The notes under the pieces are model-generated. The model saw nothing but the letters and a program-made list of their open reading frames with translations. It had not been told where the DNA came from and did no database searches. The position numbers and the translations under genes are program-made. From CALAED01 sp937891035 (GTDB lineage: Bacteria; Actinomycetota; Actinomycetes; Streptosporangiales; Streptosporangiaceae): a stretch of DNA of 10,581 nt. The stretch lies in the NCBI GenBank assembly GCA_035642125.1, contig DASQSZ010000238.1:1-10581 (forward strand), written 5' to 3'. Every line of letters starts with the position of its first letter. Positions within the stretch are counted from its first letter, which is position 1. This document shows positions 1-6,243 of this stretch, in pieces.

Positions 1-2
1 AC

Positions 3-137
3 GGTGGCCGCGACCGCGCGCGGGCCGCGAACGAGCTGACCATCACCGACTGGGACCCCGTCTCCAAGCAGCCGTTGGTCAAGACCGCCGCCGTCTCGGT
101 CACGAAGGTCACCGAGGGTGGGGCACAGGCGCGATGA
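3..137 (+). CDS. Molybdopterin-dependent oxidoreductase, C-terminal end (5' partial)
   Basis: This is the last 44 codons of a gene that enters from the left edge; only the frame starting at base 3 is open. The tail contains ANELT followed by DWDPVSKQP and an alternating hydrophobic strand (VKTAAVSVTKV). This matches the very C-terminus of the molydopterin-dinucleotide-binding domain in the formate dehydrogenase/nitrate reductase/BisC superfamily, where 'aN.Lt...lDP.SkqPe.K...V.V' is a familiar ending. The enzyme would use a bis-MGD molybdenum cofactor in an oxidoreductase reaction. The substrate cannot be told from this fragment. The stop codon TGA (135-137) overlaps the next ATG (134-136), so the two genes are probably translationally coupled. 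The family call rests on a short motif recalled from the family; catalytic residues and Fe-S motifs lie outside the window. Confidence 0.7.
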   Translation, partial: GGRDRARAANELTITDWDPVSKQPLVKTAAVSVTKVTEGGAQAR

Positions 138-625
138 AACTCGACAACGCCATCAAGGGCGTGCTCGACGCGGAGGCGGCGCTGGCGAAACGGCTGCTGG
201 CGGTCGGCGAACGGCACGCGGCCGACCACGATGTCTACCATCTCGGCCACACCCTGGCGCGGCAGGCTGCCGACCACGTGACGCGGCTGACCCCGTTCGC
301 CGAGCGCTACCACATGGCACCCCCAGCGCCACCGCACGCCGGCGACTCCCACGGGATCTTGGAGACGCTTCGCCTCAAACGCTCGCAGCTCATGGGGCGC
401 GCCGAGTCGGCGGGCATGCTGCTGCTGCGCGAGCTGCGCGAAACGTATCTTCTCGCGCAGGCGACCGAGATCGCCTGGACCATCCTCCAGCAGGCCGCGC
501 TGGCCGTACGCGACGGCGAGCTACTCGACGTCATCAGCACCTGCCACGAGCAGACTGAGACCTGCGCGAAGTGGCTCCGCACCAGGATCAAGGAAACCGC
601 CCCGCAAGCGCTCGCCGCCGGCTGA
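134..625 (+). CDS. Helical DUF892/ferritin-like hypothetical protein, coupled to the Mo-oxidoreductase
   Basis: A protein of 163 residues that is predicted almost entirely helical, with no signal peptide or membrane segment. Long amphipathic helices lie at about 5-30, 38-58, 75-118 and 125-155. The C-terminal segment (CHEQTETCAKWLRTRIKETAPQ, about 136-157) recalls the last helix of DUF892/YciF-type four-helix bundles and of uncharacterised actinobacterial proteins, where an HEET..Q..WL.TRIKE.APQ pattern recurs. No clear di-iron carboxylate set (paired ExxH) can be traced, so metal binding is not claimed. The ATG at 134 overlaps the upstream stop, and a purine-rich GGGTGGGG lies upstream. The overlap suggests co-production with the molybdoenzyme, perhaps as an accessory or stress partner; this is inference. 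The reading frame is well supported by codon usage, the function is not. Confidence 0.75.
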   Translation: MKLDNAIKGVLDAEAALAKRLLAVGERHAADHDVYHLGHTLARQAADHVTRLTPFAERYHMAPPAPPHAGDSHGILETLRLKRSQLMGRAESAGMLLLRELRETYLLAQATEIAWTILQQAALAVRDGELLDVISTCHEQTETCAKWLRTRIKETAPQALAAG

Positions 626-646
626 CTACGGCGACGCCGCCCGGGA

Positions 647-661
647 CGGCTCGGCGAGCCG
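647..661. terminator. Hairpin between convergent genes
   Basis: A perfect stem CGGCTC/GAGCCG with a GGC loop lies between the stop of the helical protein (625) and the stop of the TetR gene (673). It has no T-tail on either strand, which is common in actinomycetes. Its position between two converging 3' ends makes a bidirectional terminator likely. Confidence 0.45.
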
Positions 662-672
662 GCGGCAGGCGC

Positions 673-1362
673 TCAGCGGGCGGCGGCGGTCCTGGCGAGG
701 GTCCCGGCGATGAGGGTCGCGAGCGTCTCTTCCAGCGCGACCGGGAATTCCATGCGCATGGCAGCGAGTGCGGGGTCGGCGTCGTAGGCGGCGCGCATGC
801 TGGCGGACGGCCGGGCGTGGGTCCATAGCGCGCCGACGAACACGGCGGCCATGCCGCACACCTTCCACCCATCGTCGCCGAGCTCGGGCACATGGCGGCG
901 GACTTGCTCTGCGAGGCCGGTGAAGTTGTCAATTGATGCACGCTTGTGGCGGGCGGCGACCTCGGCGGAGACGTTGTGTTCCAGCACTCCGGCCTGGGCG
1001 CTGAGCAAGTCGCACAGCACGCGGTGCGGCGTGAGGGAATGGGCAAGGGCCGCGGCGAGCTGGTCGCCGCGCTGCCTTGCCGTGCCGTGCGGGTCGATCT
1101 TGGCAGGTAGCTGTTCGGCCACCTCAGTCAGCCACCGCTGGGTGGCACGGTCGAGGAGCTCCAGAAGGATGGCCTCGCGAGATTCGAAGTAGCGCAGCAC
1201 GTTGGACTTGGCCAGGCCGACGCGGCGGCTGAGTTGGTTAAGGCTGAGCTCGTTGACCGGCATCGCCTCCAACATCGCGGCCGTGGTATCCAGAATTGCC
1301 TGGCGCCGGATCTGCCGCTGCTCCTCGCTGCGGGCGCGCCGGAACGTCCCCATGTCGCCCAT
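673..1362 (-). CDS. TetR-family transcriptional regulator
   Basis: A 229-residue DNA-binding repressor from the ATG at 1362. The N-terminal TetR_N domain spans about residues 13-66. The helix-turn-helix is at 40-60 (LSLNQLSRRVGLAKSNVLRYFESRE), with the family signature of a Tyr-Phe at the end of the recognition helix. The remainder is the helical ligand-binding and dimerisation domain, which is too variable to indicate a ligand. The frame stays open upstream to 1416, but that extension would run through the operator-promoter region, and the residues from MGDMG fit a normal TetR N-terminus; ATG 1353 is another option. The gene is divergent from a short-chain dehydrogenase. Two related operator-like sites lie in the 89 bases between them, so autoregulation and control of the dehydrogenase are likely. 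Family is certain; ligand unknown. Confidence 0.92.
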   Translation of the reverse strand: MGDMGTFRRARSEEQRQIRRQAILDTTAAMLEAMPVNELSLNQLSRRVGLAKSNVLRYFESREAILLELLDRATQRWLTEVAEQLPAKIDPHGTARQRGDQLAAALAHSLTPHRVLCDLLSAQAGVLEHNVSAEVAARHKRASIDNFTGLAEQVRRHVPELGDDGWKVCGMAAVFVGALWTHARPSASMRAAYDADPALAAMRMEFPVALEETLATLIAGTLARTAAAR

Positions 1363-1380
1363 GTTACGGACCCCGGTCTC

Positions 1381-1409
1381 TTGACATAAGACCAGTGGTC
1401 TCTTACGTT
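1381..1409 (+). promoter_or_regulatory. Promoter of the SDR gene with operator between -35 and -10
   Basis: A consensus -35 TTGACA (1381-1386) is followed 17 bases later by TACGTT (1404-1409), which fits TAnnnT for a housekeeping sigma factor. Transcription would start near 1416, giving a leader of about 36 bases with a GGGAG ribosome site at 1442-1446, 5 bases before ATG 1452. The spacer holds the palindrome at 1389-1401, a classic place for a TetR repressor to block RNA polymerase. Confidence 0.6.
1389..1401. promoter_or_regulatory. TetR operator-like site 1 (AGACCA-G-TGGTCT)
   Basis: A perfect 13-base palindrome with 6-base arms and one central base. It sits entirely within the spacer of the SDR promoter and 27 bases upstream of the TetR start codon. 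Read on the minus strand with its flank it becomes AAGAGACC-N-C-NN-GTCT, which is shared with site 2. Repression of both genes from this site is inferred from position and family habit. Confidence 0.6.
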
Positions 1410-1421
1410 CCCGCACACAAG

Positions 1422-1434
1422 AGACCGCCAGTCT
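1422..1434. promoter_or_regulatory. TetR operator-like site 2 (AGACC-GCC-AGTCT)
   Basis: An imperfect dyad 33 bases, about three helical turns, from site 1. It shares AAGAGACC-N-C-NN-GTCT with the reverse complement of site 1. It lies just downstream of the predicted start of transcription, where a bound repressor could act as a roadblock or cooperate with site 1 on the same DNA face. Confidence 0.5.
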
Positions 1435-1451
1435 GTAACCCGGGAGAGACC

Positions 1452-2369
1452 ATGAAGGACAGGTGGACCGCCGATGCCATCCCAGACCAGCGCGGCCGAC
1501 TGGCCGTGGTCACCGGCGCGAACACCGGACTCGGGTTCGAGACCGCCCGCCTCCTCGCCACCCGCGATGCGTCGGTGGTGCTGGCGGTGCGAGACATGGA
1601 CAAGGGCAAGCGCGCCGCCGACCGCATCGCCGAGACCGTGCCGGGCGCGAACGTCACCATCCAGCAGCTAGACCTGACCTCGTTGGAGTCCATTCGCGCG
1701 GCCGCCGCCGAGCTGCTGGCCACGCATCCCAAGATCGACCTGCTGATCAACAACGCCGGCGTGATGTACACGCCTAAGCAGACCACCCGGGACGGGTTCG
1801 AGCTGCAGTTCGGCACCAATCACCTGGGACACTTCGCGCTCACCGGGCTGCTGCTCGAGCGTCTGCTGCCGGTGCCGGGCTCCCGCGTGGTGACGGTCAG
1901 CAGCATCGCGCACCGCGTCCGGGCCGCGATCAACTTCGCCGATCTGCAGTGGGAGCGGTCGTACAGCCGGGCCGGCGCCTATAGCCAAGCCAAGCTGGCG
2001 AACCTGATGTTCACCTACGAGTTGCAGCGCCGACTGTCCGGCACGGGCACGGGCACCATCGCGGTCGCCGTCCACCCAGGCGCCGCAAACACGGATCTTC
2101 TGCGCCACCTGCCGGTGGCGCTGCGAACGATCAGCACACTGGTCACGCCGGTGGTCACCCAAAGCGCGGCCAAGGGGGCACTGCCCACGCTGCGCGCCGC
2201 GACCGACCCCGGCGTCAGCGGCGGCCAATACTACGGCCCTGACGGATTCATGCAGACCAGGGGCTACCCGACGCTGGTCGAATCCAGCGAACGCTCCCAC
2301 GACGACGCCACCCAGCGCCGCCTTTGGTCGATCTCCGAAGAGCTGACCGGGGTCACCTTCCCCGTCTGA
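1452..2369 (+). CDS. Short-chain dehydrogenase/reductase (retinol dehydrogenase/WWOX-like)
   Basis: A 305-residue classical SDR that transfers hydride between NAD(P)H and a carbonyl or alcohol. The coenzyme motif TGANTGLG is at 21-28, NNAG at 100-103, the catalytic Asn in TNHLGHF at 123, the catalytic Ser in TVSSIAH at about 151, and YSQAK (YxxxK) at 177-181. Arg47 after the second strand suggests NADPH. The long Ser-to-Tyr spacing and the NHLGHF and AYSQAKLANL signatures place it with retinol dehydrogenase/protochlorophyllide reductase/WWOX-like SDRs, common in actinomycetes as unspecific oxidoreductases. The ATG at 1452 is preceded by GGGAG at 5 bases; the frame is open further upstream but overlaps the promoter. 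It is divergent from the TetR gene, with two operators between, so it is probably that regulator's main target. The substrate is unknown. Confidence 0.93.
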   Translation: MKDRWTADAIPDQRGRLAVVTGANTGLGFETARLLATRDASVVLAVRDMDKGKRAADRIAETVPGANVTIQQLDLTSLESIRAAAAELLATHPKIDLLINNAGVMYTPKQTTRDGFELQFGTNHLGHFALTGLLLERLLPVPGSRVVTVSSIAHRVRAAINFADLQWERSYSRAGAYSQAKLANLMFTYELQRRLSGTGTGTIAVAVHPGAANTDLLRHLPVALRTISTLVTPVVTQSAAKGALPTLRAATDPGVSGGQYYGPDGFMQTRGYPTLVESSERSHDDATQRRLWSISEELTGVTFPV

Positions 2370-2395
2370 GCGCGGCGCACGCAGCTGAGCCCACT

Positions 2396-2414
2396 CCCCG
2401 CCGGCCGGCCGGGG
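2396..2414. terminator. Possible terminator hairpin after the SDR gene
   Basis: CCCCG and CGGGG arms enclose the palindrome CCGGCCGG, 27 bases after the SDR stop. There is no T-run. Position and stem strength suggest a terminator, but GC-rich DNA forms such repeats often. Confidence 0.3.
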
Positions 2415-2514
2415 ACCACATGGCCGAGCACCGCATGCCTGCCGCGTTCGTGGGTAGCGCCCTGAGAAATCGCGCTATTCGCACGGATGGAAACCGGCCG
2501 AACGGGGGATGATC

Positions 2515-3717
2515 ATGAAGGCGCTGACGTGGCACGGCAGGCGGGACGTGCGGGTGGAGAGCGTGCCCGACCCCACGATCCAGGAGCCGACCGACGCGAT
2601 CGTCGAGATCACCAGCACGAACATCTGCGGTTCTGACCTGCACTTGTACGAAGTGCTCAGCGCGTTTCTCGAGCCGGGCGACATCCTCGGCCACGAGCCG
2701 ATGGGCGTAGTCCGCGAGGTCGGCCCGGTCGCGGCCGAGCATGTCCGGCCCGGCGACCGTGTGGTCGTGCCGTTCAACATCGCCTGCGGCCGCTGCTGGA
2801 TGTGCGATCGGCAGCTGTACGCGCAGTGCGAGACGACGCAAAACCGGCAGGCCGGCAAGGGCGCGTCCCTGTTCGGCTACACCAAGCTGTACGGGCACGT
2901 GCCGGGCGCACAGGCCGAGTATCTGCGGGTGCCGCAGGCGCATTTCGGGCCGATCAAGGTCCCGGTGGGCCCGCCGGACGACCGTTTCGTCTACCTGTCC
3001 GACGTCCTGCCCACGGCTTGGCAGGGAGTGGTACACGCCGACGTGCCCAAGGGCGGGTCCGTCACGGTCTTCGGGCTCGGCCCGATCGGCCAGATGTGCG
3101 CCAGGGTCGCCCGGCTGCGGGGAGCCGAGCAGGTCTACGGCGTCGACCTGGTGCCGGAACGGCTGGAGATGGCGCGCCGGCACGGCGTCGAGGTGATCAA
3201 CGCCGACGTCATCGACGATGTGCCGGGGGCGATCAAGGACCTCACCGACGGGCGCGGGACCGACGCGGTGATCGACGCGGTGGGCATGGAGGCCCACGGC
3301 AACCCGATCCAGGCCTTCGGGCACCGCGTGGTGGCGGCCCTGCCGGACGCCGTGGGCGCGCGGCTCGCCGAGCGGATGGGCATGGACCGGCTGGCCGGCC
3401 TGACCGACTCGATCGCGACCGTGCGCAGGGGCGGCACGCTGTCGATCGTCGGCGTCTACACCGGCGCCGCCGACCCGCTGCCGATGCTGGACCTGTTCGA
3501 CAAGGGCGTACAGATCCGGATGGGCCAGTGCCACGTCAAGCGGTGGATCGACGAGATCATGCCGCATCTGCTCGACGACGCCGACCCGCTCGGCACCGAG
3601 GATTTCGCTACGCACCACCTGCCGCTCGACGAGGCGCCGCACGGGTACGAGATCTTCCAGAACAAGCAGGACGGCTGCGTCAAGGTCGTCCTCCGACCGG
3701 GAACGACGTCGGAGTAA
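2515..3717 (+). CDS. Zinc-dependent alcohol dehydrogenase, formaldehyde-dehydrogenase-like
   Basis: A 400-residue medium-chain (MDR) dehydrogenase. Catalytic zinc ligands are visible as Cys38 (NICGSD) and His60-Glu61 (LGHEPMG). The structural zinc site is Cys91, Cys94, Cys97 and Cys105 (CGRCWMCDRQLYAQC). The Rossmann motif GLGPIG is at 187-192, and the acidic residue after the second strand (GVDLVPERL) indicates NAD(H). The FGYTKLYGHVPGAQAEY stretch and the insertion around AHGNPIQAFGHRV...MDRLAGLTDSI are typical of the glutathione-independent FDH-like group, so short aldehydes or alcohols are the expected substrates. The ATG at 2515 has GGGGGA at a 5-base spacing. An in-frame ATG at 2509 overlaps that ribosome site and is less likely. 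A 139-base gap and a possible terminator separate it from the SDR gene, so it may have its own promoter, although none is obvious. Confidence 0.93.
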   Translation: MKALTWHGRRDVRVESVPDPTIQEPTDAIVEITSTNICGSDLHLYEVLSAFLEPGDILGHEPMGVVREVGPVAAEHVRPGDRVVVPFNIACGRCWMCDRQLYAQCETTQNRQAGKGASLFGYTKLYGHVPGAQAEYLRVPQAHFGPIKVPVGPPDDRFVYLSDVLPTAWQGVVHADVPKGGSVTVFGLGPIGQMCARVARLRGAEQVYGVDLVPERLEMARRHGVEVINADVIDDVPGAIKDLTDGRGTDAVIDAVGMEAHGNPIQAFGHRVVAALPDAVGARLAERMGMDRLAGLTDSIATVRRGGTLSIVGVYTGAADPLPMLDLFDKGVQIRMGQCHVKRWIDEIMPHLLDDADPLGTEDFATHHLPLDEAPHGYEIFQNKQDGCVKVVLRPGTTSE

Positions 3718-3719
3718 GC

Positions 3720-3748
3720 CGCCGGAGTCGCCCCGGCGATTTCGTTTA
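3720..3748 (+). terminator. Rho-independent terminator after the dehydrogenase
   Basis: The stem CGCCGG/CCGGCG (3720-3725 and 3733-3738) with a 7-base loop is followed by ATTTCGTTTA, the most T-rich tail of any hairpin here. It begins 2 bases after the stop codon and separates the dehydrogenase from the membrane-protein operon. Confidence 0.6.
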
Positions 3749-3804
3749 GGGCGGCGCCAGCGGGAATTAAGCAATGAATGGCGATCTCGGGGAGTAGAAA
3801 GCCA

Positions 3805-4248
3805 ATGAGTGCTGTGCAGCCATCGATAGATGAGGAGGCCGTCGGAGCCCCGCGGCCGGTCGCCGCCGAGCTCGGCACCGGCGAGCTGGTCAAGCAGGCC
3901 TCGCAGCAGATGTCCGACCTCGTACGGGCAGAGATGCGGCTGGGCATGGCCGAGATGAAGCACAAGGCCAAGCAGACCGGCGTGGGCGCCGGAATGCTCA
4001 GCGCGGCCGGCCTCACCGCTCTTTACGGAGTGGGCGCGGGCGTGGCCGCCGCGATCGCGGCGATCGCCAACGTGCTGCCGGTCTGGGCCGCCGCGCTGAT
4101 TATCATGGGTGCCTTGTTCGTGATCGCCGCCGTACTCGGGCTCATCGGCCGTTCGCGGGTCAACCGGGGCGTTCCGCCGGTCCCGGAGCAGGCACTCGAG
4201 TCCACCAAGCAGGACGTCATAGAGATCAAGGAAAGGGCGCGTCGATGA
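3805..4248 (+). CDS. Phage-holin-like / DUF1469 two-helix membrane protein
   Basis: A 147-residue protein of the actinobacterial 'phage holin family' (Phage_holin_3_6, DUF1469, YqjE-like), despite the name usually a chromosomal envelope protein of unknown role. An amphipathic N-terminal helix (about 26-57, ELVKQASQQMSDLVRAEMRLGMAEMKHKA) carries the family's 'l...e..L.rae' pattern. Two membrane segments follow at about 60-90 and 93-115, then a basic turn (GRSRVNRG) and a charged tail. ATG 3805 is preferred: GGGGAG lies 10 bases upstream, and the protein then begins MSAVQPS, which parallels MSAEQPS of the next gene; ATG 3778 is in frame but poorly supported. The stop overlaps the next start (ATGA at 4245-4248), so the two genes form an operon, a pairing seen often in actinobacteria. 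Confidence 0.88.
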   Translation: MSAVQPSIDEEAVGAPRPVAAELGTGELVKQASQQMSDLVRAEMRLGMAEMKHKAKQTGVGAGMLSAAGLTALYGVGAGVAAAIAAIANVLPVWAAALIIMGALFVIAAVLGLIGRSRVNRGVPPVPEQALESTKQDVIEIKERARR

Positions 4249-4874
4249 GTGCCGAACAGCCATCGAGCGAGACCACGCGGGCCGCCGCGTCGCCATCTCT
4301 CGATTCCGACCGGCTGCGACAAGACGTCGAGCGAGCCCGCGCCCGCCTGGGCGAGACGGTGGCGGCGCTGGCGAACAAGACCGACCTCAAAGGCCGCGCC
4401 AAGGACATGACGCGGCAGGCGAAGGAAAACCTCAACTCGCCGGCGGTGAAGCGCGGCGCCGGGGTCGCCGCCGGAGCGGCCGGAGCGGCCGGTTCGGCCG
4501 CGGTGGGGATCTGGGCCTGGCGGCGTCGTCAGGCCGCCCGCCGGATGTCGCCTTGGCAGCGGACGATGAAGACGGCCCAGCACGCGGCGCAACAGACCGG
4601 CGAGCAGGTCGGCCGGCGGGTCCGCGACACGGCCGTCGACGTCGCGGCCGCCGTCCGAGAAGCCCGGGACAGCGATCTCGCCGAGCGGATGGCGGAGCGC
4701 GGCCAGGCCACGGCCGTCAAGGTCGGCTCGCAGGCGCGCCAAGCCGCCGGCCAAGCCGCCAAGTCGCCCGCCGCCAGGCCCGCCGCCCAGGGCGCCGTTC
4801 CGATGGCCGCGATCTTGATCGTGGTCTGGTGGATGCGGCGCCGCCGCGTCAGGCGGCGGGCCGCGGCGTCGTGA
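4245..4874 (+). CDS. DUF3618 domain membrane-associated protein
   Basis: A 209-residue protein. Residues about 20-60 (LDSDRLRQDVERARARLGETVAALANKTDLKGRAKD) are the DUF3618 signature, which starts with an 'i..dIe.tR..L..tv..L..k.d.k.r' helix. An Ala/Gly-rich membrane helix at about 73-92 ends in WAWRRRQ. A long Ala/Gln-rich amphipathic region follows (100-180), and a second short hydrophobic helix at about 184-197 ends in an Arg cluster (MRRRRVRRR). DUF3618 proteins are found beside holin-like DUF1469 proteins in actinobacteria and are thought to be envelope-associated; their biochemical role is unknown. The start overlaps the preceding stop by ATGA, so coupling is likely. The first 22 bases of the two genes match at 19 positions, mainly ATGAGTGC and CAGCCATCGA. 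Confidence 0.87.
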   Translation: MSAEQPSSETTRAAASPSLDSDRLRQDVERARARLGETVAALANKTDLKGRAKDMTRQAKENLNSPAVKRGAGVAAGAAGAAGSAAVGIWAWRRRQAARRMSPWQRTMKTAQHAAQQTGEQVGRRVRDTAVDVAAAVREARDSDLAERMAERGQATAVKVGSQARQAAGQAAKSPAARPAAQGAVPMAAILIVVWWMRRRRVRRRAAAS

Positions 4875-4907
4875 CCTGACGGCGGCGTCACCCGGATCTC
4901 GCCCAAC

Positions 4908-5468
4908 TCAGCGCGGCGTCCGCCGCCATACGCCGGCCAGGACAAGGGCATGGACCTTACTGGTCGTCGCCCGGGTCCGGCGTAGTGCGCGCCGGCCGTC
5001 GCGCATCGCGTCGTGTCGCCAGGTCGATGTCTCCTTCAGGTCCTCGACATCGGCCGGAGTCCCCCGTACGTGGAAATGACGCCGCACCGACGTCAGCTCG
5101 GCGATGGCCTTTCTGGCTCGTTGGGCCGAGCGCCTCGCCTTGCGCACACGGCGCTTCGAGATGCCGCCGGCCTCCGCCGCCGCCGCCGCGGTGAGTGCCT
5201 CATCCGCCGCCCGTTCCAGTTGGCTGACGAGAGCGTCGAGGTTGTCCGCCTGTGGATCGCGCCGCCTCTCCAGTTCCCTCCGGACCGGGCCATGCAGCGC
5301 AAGCGCCAGCAGGGCGAGCACGGCGAGGCTTTGCAACGCGCCCGATGTGGGCCCGTCAAAGTGGACCACCGACGCGAGGGTGGCCAAAGAGGAGGCGAAA
5401 GGTATGAGGATGGACGCGCCTAGGACGCACAGAACGACCATGCTCACGAGCTTGGTGCCACGATTCAC
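4908..5468 (-). CDS. Two-TM protein with C-terminal coiled coil, unknown function
   Basis: A 186-residue protein from the GTG at 5468. Two hydrophobic helices lie at about 8-32 (VSMVVLCVLGASILIPFASSLATLASV) and 44-58 (ALQSLAVLALLALAL). A long charged helical region at about 60-130 (RRELERRR...DNLDALVSQLERAADEAL...KRRVRKARRSAQRARKAI) is probably a cytoplasmic coiled coil, followed by a basic tail. No family was recognised. The GTG start is preferred because GGAG stands 7 bases before it. The frame extends upstream to ATG 5507, but that ATG lies inside a strong hairpin (5492-5521) and has GGAG only one base away. The gene converges on the DUF3618 gene, with 33 bases between stops, and stands alone on its strand. 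Coding is supported by composition and membrane topology; function is open. Confidence 0.72.
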   Translation of the reverse strand: MNRGTKLVSMVVLCVLGASILIPFASSLATLASVVHFDGPTSGALQSLAVLALLALALHGPVRRELERRRDPQADNLDALVSQLERAADEALTAAAAAEAGGISKRRVRKARRSAQRARKAIAELTSVRRHFHVRGTPADVEDLKETSTWRHDAMRDGRRALRRTRATTSKVHALVLAGVWRRTPR

Positions 5469-5491
5469 CGCGTAACTCCCGGAGTGCCAAG

Positions 5492-5521
5492 CCGCGAAGC
5501 GAGGCATGCTCCGCTTTGCGG
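5492..5521. terminator. 10-bp hairpin downstream of the XRE gene
   Basis: A 10-bp stem (5492-5501 with 5512-5521, one G-T wobble) has a loop that contains an ATG of the coiled-coil frame. It follows the XRE gene stop (5600) by about 80 bases and precedes the GTG start of the next minus-strand gene. A terminator for the XRE transcript is the simplest reading, although no T-tail follows. Confidence 0.35.
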
Positions 5522-5599
5522 TGACTTACCCGTTCAGTCAGTCTGCCACAGGCGAAAGTCTTCTCCCCTCCCGGCTCCTTCGACATGGCGGGGCGGAGA

Positions 5600-6193
5600 T
5601 CATGACGGCGTTCGCGGTGTGGTGCGGGCCCGCAGGTGGGCGCGTTCGCCTTGGCGGCCGAAAAGGCTGAGGACCTCCACCGGCGTGGGATCGGCGCTGC
5701 CGAACCAGTGCGGCACGCGGGTGTCGAACTCGGCGGCCTCGCCCTCGGTCAGCACGAGGTCTTGGTCGCCGAGGAGCAGGCAGAGCCGGCCGTTCAGGAC
5801 GTACATCCATTCATAGCCTTCGTGGGTCTTTTGCTCGCGACTGCCCCGCCGCGCGGGGATGATCAGCTTGTAGGCCTGTACGCCGCCGGCGCGGCGGGTC
5901 AGCGGGATGAGCGTCAGGCCGTTGCGCTGCACCGGGCGCAGATGGATGCGCGGGTCACCGGTCGGCGGCGCGCCTACGAGTTCGTCGATCTGCACGCCGT
6001 ACGCCTGGGCGAGCGGCAACAGCAACTCGAGTGTGGGGCGGCGCCGGCCGGCCTCGAGCCGCGACAGCGTGGAGACCGAGATGCCGGTCGCGGCGGCCGC
6101 GTCGGCCAGCGTCGTCTCGCGTTGCCGGCGGATCGCGCGCAGCCTGGGCCCGACGGCGGCCAGCACCTCGTCCATGTTCGCCTCGTTTGCCAT
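5600..6193 (-). CDS. XRE-family regulator with C-terminal cupin sensor domain
   Basis: A 197-residue regulator. The HTH_3/XRE domain is at about 15-73 (GPRLRAIRRQRETTLADAAAATGISVSTLSRLEAGRRRPTLELLLPLAQAYGVQIDELV), complete and canonical. The cupin_2 beta-barrel covers about 100-185, with His124, Glu128 and His162 in the usual metal-ligand positions (HEGYEWMYVLNG and VPHWFG). Such regulators sense a small ligand in the cupin and usually control the adjacent operon. This one is divergent from the FAD/methyltransferase fusion with only 50 bases between starts, and a perfect inverted repeat lies there. On the minus strand TAAACT (6206-6201) ends 7 bases before the ATG, so the messenger may be leaderless; no ribosome site is seen. 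Target and autoregulation are inferred from arrangement; the ligand is unknown, possibly the fusion enzyme's substrate. Confidence 0.92.
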   Translation of the reverse strand: MANEANMDEVLAAVGPRLRAIRRQRETTLADAAAATGISVSTLSRLEAGRRRPTLELLLPLAQAYGVQIDELVGAPPTGDPRIHLRPVQRNGLTLIPLTRRAGGVQAYKLIIPARRGSREQKTHEGYEWMYVLNGRLCLLLGDQDLVLTEGEAAEFDTRVPHWFGSADPTPVEVLSLFGRQGERAHLRARTTPRTPS

Positions 6194-6194
6194 T

Positions 6195-6214
6195 TCGGCA
6201 AGTTTAGTTGCCGA
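6195..6214. promoter_or_regulatory. Operator-like inverted repeat TCGGCAA-N6-TTGCCGA
   Basis: Two perfect 7-base arms (6195-6201 and 6208-6214) are separated by 6 bases, in the 50-base gap between the XRE gene and the fusion gene. The likely -10 of the XRE gene (TAAACT on the minus strand, 6201-6206) lies inside the repeat. Size, symmetry and location fit a binding site for the XRE dimer, giving autorepression and control of the divergent gene. Confidence 0.6.
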
Positions 6215-6243
6215 CTCGCGCTCCGGGAACCGACAGTGGCTCC

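Noticed and set aside
2802..3749. Plus-strand 315-codon frame inside the dehydrogenase
   Set aside because: An Arg/Gly/Ala-rich shadow in another frame; the zinc and Rossmann motifs are all in the 2515-3717 frame.
2353..4296. Minus-strand open frame of 647 codons over the dehydrogenase and holin genes
   Set aside because: It is antisense to two genes with clear catalytic or membrane signatures. Its product is rich in Arg, His, Asp and Pro with no domain, the usual antisense shadow in GC-rich DNA.
4871..4891. GTGAC/GTCAC inverted repeat between the DUF3618 gene and its convergent neighbour
   Set aside because: Only 5-bp arms with an 11-base loop and no tail, and it overlaps the stop codon. 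Too weak to list as a terminator.
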